Below, one piece after another: positions 54,003 to 64,000 of a stretch of 64,000 nt of DNA. A model generated the notes under the pieces. The model ran no database searches, was not told the origin of the DNA, and was given only the letters and a program-made list of their open reading frames with translations. Source of the DNA: Entomortierella parvispora (taxonomy: Eukaryota; Mortierellomycota; Mortierellomycetes; Mortierellales; Mortierellaceae); NCBI GenBank assembly GCA_963573315.1, contig OY752147.1, forward strand, positions 1,240,001 to 1,304,000, given 5' to 3'. A program made the position numbers and the translations under genes. How positions within the stretch are numbered: the first letter of the stretch is position 1; every line of letters starts with the position of its first letter.

Positions 54003-56371
54003 CTATCTTTTGCGATCAGGGTTCCGCCACTCAAAGTAATCGCAACGAAATTCAGGTTTCTGTCCGATAGCGTCGCCTTCTGGTCCAACGGGTCTATTTC
54101 AGCCATGCAAAAATCACACGGGTTAGAGTCCACACCGGTATAGATTTGGCAACAGCAACATGCCTGAGAGTATACACAATCATACAGTGAACATAAAAAA
54201 AATCGGCGACCCTTGTTTGGTCCCTTCTTGTTGACGGTATACTCTGTACAAGCAACGTTGTGAAACCGGCATTTTGGGATTTGTCGAGGCTGGAAGAGGT
54301 TTTGCCATGTGCTCGTCGTCTCTTCTGCGTTGCTCTGGAACGGCATTATCTCGTTAGAGCCTGGGATCCAGTCCGCAAAGTCACTTGGCCGAAAAGTAGA
54401 CGATGTCGACGTTTGTAGTATCCTTGGATCATCTTCCTGGGATACATGTTGAGTACTCACTACGGAAGACTGAGACGACATATCTGCGGCTGATTGAGAG
54501 AGACCGTCCCCTGGCGAGGGTGTTGAAAAATGTTGCTCTGAATCCTCCCTTGTAGGCGTGGTTGACTCTTTCTTGGAAGGTGGGCTCGAAAAAAAGGAGA
54601 GCATAGACTGTTGACCTCCAGAACCTTTTCCAGCCGTGGTTTTCTTTGATGCTTTCCCGACAGTCGACCGAGCATTTACACCACTATTTTTCTGGGGCTG
54701 CTGCATGCTGCTGGGTATAAGGGATGGTGGCGGCACGGCGGATGGACTTGTATTTGTAAGGACATGGAGAGGTTGAGCGAGCTGATCCTTGCCAGGGTTT
54801 TGGTCGGGAGAAAAAAAAAGCTTCTTCTTGGGTTGGGGGTTGGAGTCTGAAAGCTTAGCCAGTCGCTTTTCAACAAGTTGTGTGGGCAGAGAGTCAATAA
54901 CCGCCACAGAAGCTGTTGGCGCTGCTGGTTTCTTGAAAAACATCGAGAGTTTTTGCTGTTTTCCTGAAAATTCGTCAAAGTACTTGGCTGCCAGAGCATG
55001 ATCGGTTGAGCCGCCGTAACTATTCAATACGTCCTGCAGTTTCCTTTTACTGTGTAGTGTGACATCCAAATTTCCTGTATTAACGTCGTCCTTTGCATTC
55101 TCAGCATATGCAGTCAACTCTATACCCTGGCCCGATTCTGCAATGCGCTTTTCGAGAGGCAACTCTGCAAACATTTCCGCAACGACAGGGCAATGATCGG
55201 ATCCAACTACTTGAGGTCGTCGATCGCAAGATTTAAACCATGGAACCAATCCAGATGTTACGAGGATATAGTCTAGACGTGTTCCATAGTTCGAAGGCCT
55301 AACATGCATTGTGCGAAATGTGTCAGTAACAAGAGATTTTGAAATCGGTTCAGGCTATCTACAACGTATGGATTTACCTCGCATTGATCTTTGTGTTCCA
55401 GCAAGTAAATGCCCCCTTCTCTCCTTCATGAAAGACTCTATAGAGATCCGTCATAGGTCCTCTCGGAGCTAAGAACGAATTGAACCATCTTCTCGGTTGG
55501 GTATCCCCAAAATCGTCTCGCCCACTTTCTTTCTTCCACTTTTCAGGATCGCAGTGGTCCAGTTCGGTTGGTATAACGTTCATATCACCCAATATCATGA
55601 CCTCCCGTCCTTCTTGGATGAGTTCCTGAACGCGAGCTTCCAAAACGTGATAATAATCCATTTTGAACGGTAGCCGGGTCTCATCGGTTTCATTTGGACA
55701 GTATAGGTTGAACAACACGAAAAATCCAAAATCCAGGACAAGACCTCTTCCTTCAGAGTCCAGCTCTTGAAAACGAGAAAAGGCTGCAGCTGCCGATAGT
55801 AGTTTTGGTGGCAAGGGTGTCTCTGAGTAGCCCTCCATCTCAGGAACATCTTCATCCTGCCCATACATCTCTGTTTGTAATCGAGGGTATCCGCCTACTT
55901 TCCTGACAGAGCCACTGTTTTGCCCAGACAGCAGTCCAGGCGATGCAAAGATAGAGTTGTTGCCCGGCATAGCAACATTCCCGGAAAGAATGCCTGAGAT
56001 GCCTTCTTCCGCCGCCAACAACTTTAAGTGGTCCTTGACATAGATGACGACGCCTGAATACCCAGATTTGGTCCGATGAAAGGACCAGTACGAGTCATAT
56101 CCAGGAACAAGAGCCAAGTCCGATTCCAGTTTCGACCGGGTGATCTTAGTCTCTTGCAGACAAATGATATCGGCATCCAGATAATCAAGGATTTCCTGCA
56201 GAGACGCAAAACCAGAGTTTGAGTGGTTGAGTTAATGAATAGACACGCGACAATGAAATCCAGTCTCGTGGCGGCTGAATTTACCCTGTAGTTCTTGTGG
56301 AGGTCATCGCAATAAGGATGGTACTGGGTCAGTGCGCGGATGCCATTCACATTCCATGTCATAAACTTCAT
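54003..56371 (-). CDS. APN2: AP endonuclease 2 (exonuclease III family) with PIP boxes and GRF zinc finger
   Basis: Four minus-strand exons are in phase: 56285-56371, 55378-56195, 54186-55298 and 54003-54093, giving 702 aa. The ExoIII fold shows MTWNVNGIRAL, CLQETKI (metal Glu), YSGVVIYVKDH, LNLYCPNETDE-like strand, ILGDMNV (Asp and Asn) and GSDHCPV (catalytic Asp-His). Two PCNA-interaction boxes follow, at residues 416-423 and 531-538. The C-terminal GRF finger CRFHN...GRRFFLCSL continues across intron 3 to RCDYFEW. The enzyme repairs abasic sites and blocked 3' ends in the nucleus. A long loop within the catalytic domain (about residues 80-150) is poorly conserved. Without splicing intron 3 the finger would be lost. 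Confidence 0.92.
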
Positions 56372-57376
56372 TGTGAGCGGAGGAGGACGAGATTTCCGAG
56401 GGCCGAGAAAGCCCCCTGCTCTTTGACAGTGTGCGCCACCAGTGTCACATACTCCACAGACACCATGGGTCACGTGCAATAACGCGTGTTTTTTTGCATT
56501 TTTTCTTTTGGAGCGTTTTCTTTTTTTCTTCTTTTTTTCAACTGTCTCCTTTCCTTTTCCCTCCAAGAGGCGAAGCAACCGCTGATGGAAGCAAGGCTGC
56601 ATTCGAGGAGGATCCGCGATCCAGTTATGCTGCAGTCAATTCCAAGGGGAGAGACGCTGACGTCGTGTCCTTTTTTTTTGCCTGCATCCCTCTCGTCCGA
56701 TAATAGCCCAGTGATGCCAGGGACACTAGGATTCAGGCAAGAGAATTTGCCCAGCATGCTGGGGCAGTAAAGTCTGGTTAAAAGATCATGAAGAGATCCA
56801 GTCGGCAGAAATGAGGGTCAAGACTATGGCTACAAAAAAGAAAGGGCAATGACAAGAGGATCTCCTTTCTTTTCTGTTGCCGTTGCTGTTTACGACGATG
56901 ATGATGATTGATGCAGCCAACTGCTGTCCAGGTGGTCAGTGTGGTTGCACTTGCTCCCTCCTCGTTCTCGTCTTTGACGGTCAACTGGGAGGGAGATGAA
57001 AGTGGACGAAAGAGATGAAGGTGGAGGAGAGAGATGAAGGTCTTACCCCCTCGTCTTTCAAAGATGACGAGTGAAGGGATGCTGCCGAATGATGGGAATA
57101 CCTCTGTACCCCTTGCACAAAGACGTAGCGCGCGACCACACAACACAAACCCTGTGTTCAGGTGTTGTGTCTGCACGTCGAATATTTTCTCCAAAGAATG
57201 AAAGGTTTGTCTGTTCGTGCTCATTGTTCACTTCTTTTGTTTTCGATCCGACACTTTTTCCCCCCTTTCTTCTCTGTCCTCCTGCTCATCTGTCTTCACT
57301 TTCTCGCCTCCCACCCACTGAAGGACTTTACTCTACTTCTCTGTCTCTCCATCCAGAAAGAAAAACCTAATTTACC
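56372..57376. other. intergenic region between APN2 and the His-rich gene
   Basis: One kilobase without a recognised gene. T-rich tracts lie near 56489-56540. C/T-rich sequence precedes the ATG at 57377. Frames on the minus strand lack domain support. Confidence 0.5.
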
Positions 57377-57877
57377 ATGATCTTCAATCACCCGTCTGCT
57401 TATATGATCGCGAATCCTCGGCCAATACCGCGACACGAGGCGCCCACACAACAGCTTCAACCGTCATTTCATCACCATCCTCACCACAACCACATCCATT
57501 CTTCACACCACACTGACGAACGCGGTCGCACACGTGCAAATCCACCACTGTCCTTGATCGGAAGTTCCGAGGGCCCGTCCTGGTCACCGTTCCTAGCAGA
57601 GCCGAGCACATCTCCACGGACGCGGCACGGTTCATCCCACTTGAGCAAAGTAGCCTGTGGGATGGATGAAGCGGAGGATCCGATCCCGACCCACACGCAA
57701 GCGCAGGTGCAGGCCCACCTGCAAAGACAAACCCAATTGCCTTTGCAGACCTTGCCAACGATGCGGGGTCAAGCCGAGCCATCACCGCCAATACATATGG
57801 CCCTCCGCGTCAAGGAGTGGCTGCTGAAGGCGGAGCTCGAGGAGCAAAGCGGGCATCTGACCGAGTCAGTAAACTAG
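57377..57877 (+). CDS. hypothetical His/Gln/Pro-rich protein, 166 aa
   Basis: A single exon starts at the ATG at 57377 and ends at a TAG at 57877. The N-terminal third is His-rich (QPSFHHHPHHNHIHSSHH), the middle Ser/Pro-rich and the last 25 residues form a likely amphipathic helix (ALRVKEWLLKAELEEQ). I do not recognise the family. An AATAAA at 57915-57920 and a C/T-rich leader support a transcribed gene. A disordered regulatory or adaptor protein is possible. Chance is not excluded. Confidence 0.5.
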   Translation: MIFNHPSAYMIANPRPIPRHEAPTQQLQPSFHHHPHHNHIHSSHHTDERGRTRANPPLSLIGSSEGPSWSPFLAEPSTSPRTRHGSSHLSKVACGMDEAEDPIPTHTQAQVQAHLQRQTQLPLQTLPTMRGQAEPSPPIHMALRVKEWLLKAELEEQSGHLTESVN

Positions 57878-58248
57878 CGGCAGTGCAGCACAGGATGTAA
57901 CATTGTTCATCAAAAATAAAAACGTTACTGACTGACATAAGGCAGGCAAGGAAAACAAAGACCAAGGCAAAGCAAAGGGAAGAACTGAAGGAAGAAGAAG
58001 AAGAAAAAAAAGAGATGTGATGCGATCCGAGCGCAAATAGTCCCTCTTGTAGTCTTGTTCCTTGTCTTTGTCCTTTTCCCTATTCTTCACCATAATCTCC
58101 TCGCGTTGTTCTGCCTCTCTTTTGCTCCCTCTTGCTCTCGCCCTGCTGTGTCTATTCACGCCCCACGGCCCAGCTCTCTTTCGTCCGCCTATACTCTTGG
58201 AACAACAACAGCAACCAATCACATCGCAAAGGGCATCACGGACAAACA
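57878..58248. other. intergenic region before the exonuclease gene
   Basis: It contains the AATAAA at 57915, a purine tract near 57987-58015 and a C/T-rich leader. No gene is seen. Confidence 0.5.
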
Positions 58249-60648
58249 ATGCTGACAATCACCAATCAGCTGGTGCATCAGACCTTTCGATTGCATCTGT
58301 GCCTGAGAATGGGCACCCATCCCTCGGGCGCATCATGGCCGTTCAGGGAGACAATCATTCGGGACCTCAAGACGCGGGCTGCCCTGCCCACAGCCTCAGG
58401 GCCAGGCACAATAGCCCGAACTAAGCCAGGGGTAGCAACCTTGAAGAACGGGACATCCACAAAAACGGACACCGCCCAGGCAAAAACTAGGATAACTGCA
58501 GTTAAAACGAGGGTTACCTCGCCCACCCCGCTGGATGCTGGTGCCACCCCCAAGAGCTCGGCATCCAGAGTCAACTCGACACTGAAAAGGAGCCTTGAGC
58601 CGCCTACACCCACCACCTCCCTCCCAGGCTTTTCCGGTGCACTTGAAAAATCAGTGACGACCACTCGAGCGAAGAAGACGGCCAAGAGATCCACCCTTTC
58701 GGCCGTTCGTCGAGTCGCGACTCTCTCCTCGGCCGCTTCTGTCCGACCTGTCGACCCTACTGTACCCTTCTTGTCGTCGTCACTGCAGGACCAAGGACGC
58801 GTCGTCACATCGACAGCAAAGATTACCACCTCTGGCAGGGCCAGTGGATCGAGTCAGACTAAAGTCATCATTCGGGTTAGCAGTAACCGCACGACTGGCA
58901 CATCTCTTCTGGAGAAGGCACGGGCCACAGCATCGTCAGCGTCATCCCTGGACCCGACTACGCCTTCTGTGATCTCGTCCCGTGCTTCGGCTGTGCCTGA
59001 TGAGAACAGTCCCGACGCACCTCTTCCCTTCTTGGACTTTCGAACGAATGGCTCGAGAGAGGTCATGTATACTAAAAGCGAGGAAGAGGCCAATCAATGG
59101 CTGGCCTCTAACACGTAGGGATCACATTTGTTTTTTGCAATTCGATCCCTGAGGAGCACGATGTAGTCGATGGTACTTGCAAGACTAAAACAACATGTAT
59201 ATTACTCCTCCTGACAATAGAACAAAGATGTGGGCTATGGATGCAGAATGGAAACCCTTTGGAGGATACAAAAAGCAGGGCAAGATGGCAATGGTGCAGC
59301 TTGGGGACGACAAGACGGTGTTCTTGTTTCATATCATCCACATGCGATCGTTCCCAAAGGAGCTAGCGCGCATCCTCGAAGACAGCCGAATTCTTAAGGT
59401 CGGGATCAACATTAGGTACACCCTGCTTGCCTAGCTATTTTTTTTCTTGGATGGGGGATGGCTGCGGAAAGCGTACATGACTAACCTTTCTTTATCAGGG
59501 GGGATGGATACAAGCTATTCAAGGACTGGGGCGTGGCTTGCTCGAGCTTGGTAGAGCTAGGCGCCATCAGTATTCAAGTCCAGGATGATTTAGCCAGTTT
59601 GAGACCTATCCGTAGCATGGAGACTCTAACTCGTGAATTGGTAAGGCATGAGATATACCATGAATGTAGCAAGGTGGCACTGGGCGTCATGTGTGATGTA
59701 TATTATTTCCATGTAGCTCATTCATGTGTCTTGCTTAAAATGACACTATAGCTCGGACATTCTGTTGAGAAGGTAACAATGACGCGAATGGGCAACTGGG
59801 AGAGTCGATCTCTGGCTGCTCATCAAATCTCTTATGCAGCCAACGATGTCTTTGTGACATATGAGATTGCAGAGCAACTCAAGAAACTGCAGAGCCTCCG
59901 ACCCAACCAAGAGTTTACCTTGCCATTGGCGACCATTCACGAAAAAGGCTCGACAACATTAAAAGTTCGTGGCACTCTTCAGGAGCGACAAGAGCGAGCG
60001 GCTACAGCGAGCGATGTGATTGAGACAACGGATAATCCCCTCACGTTACAACCAGGGAAAATCTTGAACGACTACCCTTATGCAGAAGCAAATGGGAAGA
60101 TGAAAAGGAAGAGACCCTCGTGGCTTTCTAGCCCGACTCCGTCAGCAGGGGCAATTACGGCGTTCAAATATGGCGACTGGAAGTTAAAGTCGTCGAGTTT
60201 ATCCACAAAAACTGTGCCGAAACGAACAAGCTCCGTCTACGACAGTGCTATGGACATTTTTGACCCCGAGATGGGTGGCAGGAGTGAAACAGTGGTGATA
60301 AAGGCTGCCCATCTAAACAGCCGATCTTTCAGCACTCTCGGCTCCACAGATTGCGACTCTAGCAAGCTTGACGCGCCGTCTAGAACGGAAAAAGAAAAGA
60401 CTGAAGGAGGCAACAAGGGTGACATCTATTTTCCAAGTCAACTGTTACCAGAATCTTTAGAGGGCAAGGACATTTTGGAACGCAATCAAGCCGTTTGGTT
60501 GGATGCTGGAGGACAGGATCTATCCGAGGATGCAATCATGGTCGAGGAGGATGACCCAGATTGGCATCTGAATCAGAACCAAGCCCTGTTTGCTTCTTTG
60601 ACGTCGCCGACTCCGGGAGATAGCGAGGACATTAACAAAAAGAAATAA
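58249..60648 (+). CDS. WRN-type DEDDy 3'-5' exonuclease
   Basis: Exons are 58249-59114, 59221-59415, 59499-59640 and 59752-60648, giving 699 aa. The first 290 residues are Ser/Thr/Lys-rich and disordered. The exonuclease domain begins at WAMDAEWKPFGGYKKQ, giving the first Asp and Glu. ILKVGINIRGDGYKLFKDW carries the second Asp, and ISYAANDVFVTYEIAEQL the Tyr-x3-Asp pair. No helicase domain follows, so it resembles stand-alone WRN-exo proteins of plants and fungi that trim DNA 3' ends; RNA substrates are also possible. The C-terminal 250 residues are disordered and acidic at the end. The start is uncertain: ATG at 58309 is an alternative. Splice phases agree throughout. Confidence 0.85.
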
Positions 60649-63600
60649 AGGCGAAAAGCCCTAGATACTATTTGAGGACAGAATCTTTGTGCCTTACTCT
60701 GGAATGAAGAACTGGGGGCTCTGCGGCAGCAATTGACTTTAACAAGGGCCACCAAGACCGTTTACATACGTGAAGGTTGCCTCAACCTTGAGCCGAAGTT
60801 TACGAAGTTTATTCCTAATGCGAGATCGGCTGGACGCATCTGCGTGCTTAACAGATTCGGTCTCCGGTTCCTGAGGAATCTTCTGTCAAAAAGGGAGAGA
60901 AAGAGTTGCTGTATATAGTAAAGGTACGGGATCTCCACTCTCCGGTAGGAGAGAGTGGAGTTCAGGGGCGGATAATTGTTCGCAAATGTGGATTACTTCC
61001 ATTCAATCACGTCTTGTTCACTATTCATTCCTTTAGTTCTCTTGGTCCTTTCTTTGACAGCCTCCAGATTTTGAAGTCCTCAAAACTGAAAGGAGAGAGG
61101 GTTTGCTTAATGGCCTCGCATGTGGGGTAGCAAAGGAAAGATAGACAGGTGATGTTGTCTTCTATTTTTGTCAAGCCCACGTCCTCGCCTATCCTTGCCC
61201 CTCGCTCGCGCCTTTGCTCTCGTTCCTTGTTCCTCGTTCCTCGTTCTTGGGTTCCTTGGTAACACACGTCAGACATTCGTTTTCGACTGAGCCGTCGTTT
61301 GCGTTTGTACCAGCCTGGACGTACTTTGGTTCCGTCCATTGAACTGCGGATTTCAATAGAACAGAGCACCATCAGAGGCAGTGTGCGCGGTCCTCTTGTT
61401 TTAGCCCTGTTCTCCTTTCTGTCGATTGTTGATCTGTCCTCTTGAACGCGCTGCCCCTTGTGAGCACGGCACTATTTCTCTCATGCACCATCCTGCCTTT
61501 TTTTTTAAAAAAAAATATGAGCCATCCCGGGCAATTGAAAGAGCCATTACGTAGTCCACAGTTAGAACCATCGACTTCAAACATGAATCTACTTTTTCAG
61601 ACTGAAAAGCAAGGTACTCCACTCACTGCAAGAGAGTGCGTGGTTCGCTCTCTCTTTTATCTTCTTTTGGGAGGAAAAGGGGATGTTTGCTCTTTGTGTT
61701 GTTGCCTTTTTCTTCTCTCTCTCTCTGTGGTGTTGTTTTGACAACAACTTGGGATACGGAAAATGCAGGTCTGCTTCACCACCAGCAAGTGGTTTGCGCG
61801 AGGGGGGGAGCCACTTGACCTAAACAACCCATCATCCCGTGGACGGTTTCCATTATTTGTCTCTTTCCCAAAGCGTTTTCCGCTGCTGTGCACTTTTTTT
61901 TCCTCCGATCCCATGCATGTCAACACGAAAATATCCCTCGCCCTCGCCCCTGTCCCCCTTTTCGATTTCTTCCTCCTGTTTTTCTGCACATTCGGATCTG
62001 CGTGAATAGTTTTTTCCACATGGACAATAGAAGGCTCGGTCGGTTCCCTTCTTTGGTTATAGCTCCAAACACTAACTCATTTCGTTCACGAGAAACAGAA
62101 AAGTTGGATCCTGTGCTGAATTATTAGCCGATGGTTGTTCCACGAACATGTCGCTGTATTCTGTTATTAATCGATAAGACAATGGGGTGAAGGAATAAAC
62201 GTCGAGCCGTGGATCAAAGACAAAGAAAGATACTAACCTCCAATGGCTGTGGCTGTCCCTCTCCACTGTTTTTCCCCATTTTCTTTTTTTGGCATGATCA
62301 TTTTCTTTTTATTCCCACTCCTCTTTGTTTACAATTTGGAAACCCTCGGTAAAAAAAAACATGGTCGACCCCGTGCATCAGTGTCGATCTCTTTCCTGCT
62401 ATCAAAGGAAAAAGATCTTTTTAGAGCGGGCGCGCGTTCAAAAACTATTTTCCAGAAAAATTTTTTTTTTTTTTTTTTGAGGGGAGCAAAAGAGCGTCGA
62501 GGACTCGAACACGTTCATGGTCCTCATCATTCGGGTCTATTACCTTTGTATCAGGATTGCCAAAAGTCGCGTCAGATCGTTGCTGCTCTCTTTTCCTTTT
62601 TTATTGTTCCAATTCGTGTCATGTTGCAAAAGCTTCCCAAAAGGATGGTCTGTTTGTGGAGGTTCATTGCTAACGCTGAATCAACAAACAAGGAGGATAG
62701 TTTTTTTTTCTTTTTTTTTTTTCAGTCGCGTGTCCTACTCACACCTGCATTTGGCGATTATTTTTAGACCCGAACGCGACCACGCAAGGGCGAGCGCGTG
62801 CAATGAAGATGGCAGTAAACCCTCCATCCTTTGCAATTCGACACTGTAGCTGACTTTACCGTGAAGAACCGGGTCCCCCGCGGGCGCCCATCATTTGAAA
62901 TACTACGCGCCCATTCTCAGTTGATGAAAGGAGGAGGGTTTGGGCCCGGCCAAAGAGAATGCGAGGGAATGGGGCTGAAGAGCCCAAGTTATTCCTGGCC
63001 AGAAGTGATCAGTTCTATTTCCTGCGATCGGGTTTCTTTCTTACTCTTCATCTCCACTTTGTCACTCTATACTTTTCATTTTCTCCAAGTGGGCTGTTTG
63101 TCATATCTTTGCCGAGGCCATCCCGGTTTTTTGCTTCATGCATGGGGCGACAAGGAAAGTACATGAACGTTTTGGAGTTTTGGACCCTGATTGCATTTTG
63201 TTTTCGTGGTTCCCCCCTTCTCTCTCTCTTGCTCTCCTCGCGCTTGATCTGTGTCACGTCCGACAAAAAGACTACAGCCCACTTTTCCAAATGACATTTG
63301 GTTCTGTATTGCCGGTGGCACACTTTTCTGATCGGGCCGACTCGAGGCGATCGAGTCTGGGGTCCGAGAAGACTACTGTATTTTGCTGGCAAGGAAAAAA
63401 CGGAGAAAGAAGTAGAGAGCGAAGGGACTAGACTCTTCTTGACCCCGGTAGTTGTTGATGCATGTTGAACTAACGCTAAGGCCCTAACCCTTGTACCCCA
63501 TCACAACAAGACCTTTTTTTAGGACGTTGGCTATAATTATTAATAGTAGGTAGTAAAAGAGTGAGAAAGAGAGAAAGAGAGAGCGAGAAGGGAGAGAGAG

Positions 63601-64000
63601 GAACTCATCCCATTGGAAACCCCATCGCCCTGGTGGTGTCGATTGGATAGTCAGACTCTCTTCAACTCCAAAGACGAGGAAGAGACGGATATTTCTTGGT
63701 CGACGCCACAGCCATTGGGTTTAATTGAGTGCTCTCCGCGCAGGGGGCAAGGAGCCAACAAAACGCGGCCCTGCTGTTCTGATGTTGTCCTTGATCATTA
63801 TGATTTATGAGCACGCACCAACACACGAAGGAGACTAAGGTCAACTCATTCAGCAGGCATTGTAAAGAGTTTTCCGAGGAGTGAGGGTCTACAACAAGGA
63901 TCCTCGCTCCTCATCGACAACCATTGAGCGGCCAGGCGGACTCTGATCCAATTGACTTCTTTGGCTAATAAAACTTAGTAGAGCTAGTTTTGGTGGCAAA
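60649..64000. other. 3.35-kb region without recognised gene
   Basis: No domain-bearing frame or splice set was found on either strand. Visible items are the perfect hairpin at 60933-60960, a CTCGTTCCTCGTTCTT repeat near 61219-61246, T-runs at 62461-62479 and 62701-62722, and a GA tract at 63561-63600. Short frames such as 63613-63810 are unsupported. It may be relaxed or mobile-derived DNA, or hold non-coding transcripts. Confidence 0.5.
60933..60960. repeat. perfect 10-bp inverted repeat with 8-nt loop
   Basis: CTCCACTCTC at 60933-60942 is the exact reverse complement of GAGAGTGGAG at 60951-60960. It lies about 285 bp after the exonuclease stop. It may be a structured RNA element or chance. 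Confidence 0.8.

Noticed and set aside
61025-61372. Minus-strand 115-codon frame with a basic segment resembling a small ribosomal protein
   Set aside because: The basic stretch matches no ribosomal protein I know, and the rest is low-complexity repeats.
62480-62530. A GTTCGAGTCC match on the minus strand, like a tRNA T-loop
   Set aside because: The flanking five bases do not pair as a T-stem, and no acceptor or anticodon arm follows.
1-64000. CRISPR arrays, operons or bacterial insertion sequences
   Set aside because: No spaced direct repeats were seen, and the introns and eukaryotic gene families show a nuclear fungal genome.

Overview
This window reads as nuclear DNA of an early-diverging filamentous fungus, most likely a Mucoromycota member close to Mortierellaceae; that placement is inferred from gene content, not tested. 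Genes are split by short introns, mostly 60-130 nt with GT...AG ends. The content is fungal: a Gpt2/Sct1-type acyltransferase, a GPI-type chitin deacetylase, a Cdc25-type RasGEF, NatB, Spt4, Esa1 and Nug1. A Crypton tyrosine recombinase with a GCR1_C-like tail, MULE transposases and a probable Crinkler (CRN) header fragment also fit this group. For most genes I worked out exon boundaries by hand from splice sites and checked that the reading phases add up; exon coordinates are in each entry.

Layout. 0.4-4.3 kb: a small hypothetical gene diverges from a 957-aa protein with an LHH/HNH-EndoVII-like nuclease motif and a TPR-like region. 4.5-7.3 kb: an orphan gene, then an intron-containing MULE-transposase-like gene that looks intact. 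7.6-12.5 kb: a divergent pair, a COMPASS Shg1/BOD1-family protein with a very long Pro/Ser tail and an SRSF10-like SR splicing factor. 12.6-16.6 kb: a mobile-element island with a probable Crinkler fragment and a Crypton. 17.6-27.0 kb: a compact housekeeping block with NUG1, proteasome chaperone PAC2, SPT4 divergent from ESA1, DUS2 and NAA20. 27.3-33.7 kb: a second repeat island with a Cys/His-rich gene divergent from a decayed ULP1-FAR1-MULE element, cut short by a Tc1/mariner fragment, then a secreted orphan protein. 34.5-44.6 kb, all on the minus strand: GPAT, ribosomal protein uS10, a zinc-independent MDR oxidoreductase and a RasGEF. 44.6-48.5 kb is gene-poor and purine-rich. 48.5-60.6 kb: chitin deacetylase, a possible small mitochondrial protein, an MFS transporter converging on AP endonuclease APN2, a His-rich orphan and a WRN-type 3'-5' exonuclease. 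I recognise no gene in the last 3.35 kb.

The genes do not form one pathway. Several share nuclear chromatin, transcription and RNA roles (Shg1, SR factor, Spt4, Esa1, Dus2, Nug1) or DNA repair (Apn2, the exonuclease). The most unusual item is the LHH-like nuclease-TPR protein. The most informative mobile DNA is the composite ULP1-FAR1-MULE relic with its chimeric Tc1 junction. No tRNA, rRNA or CRISPR array was recognised.
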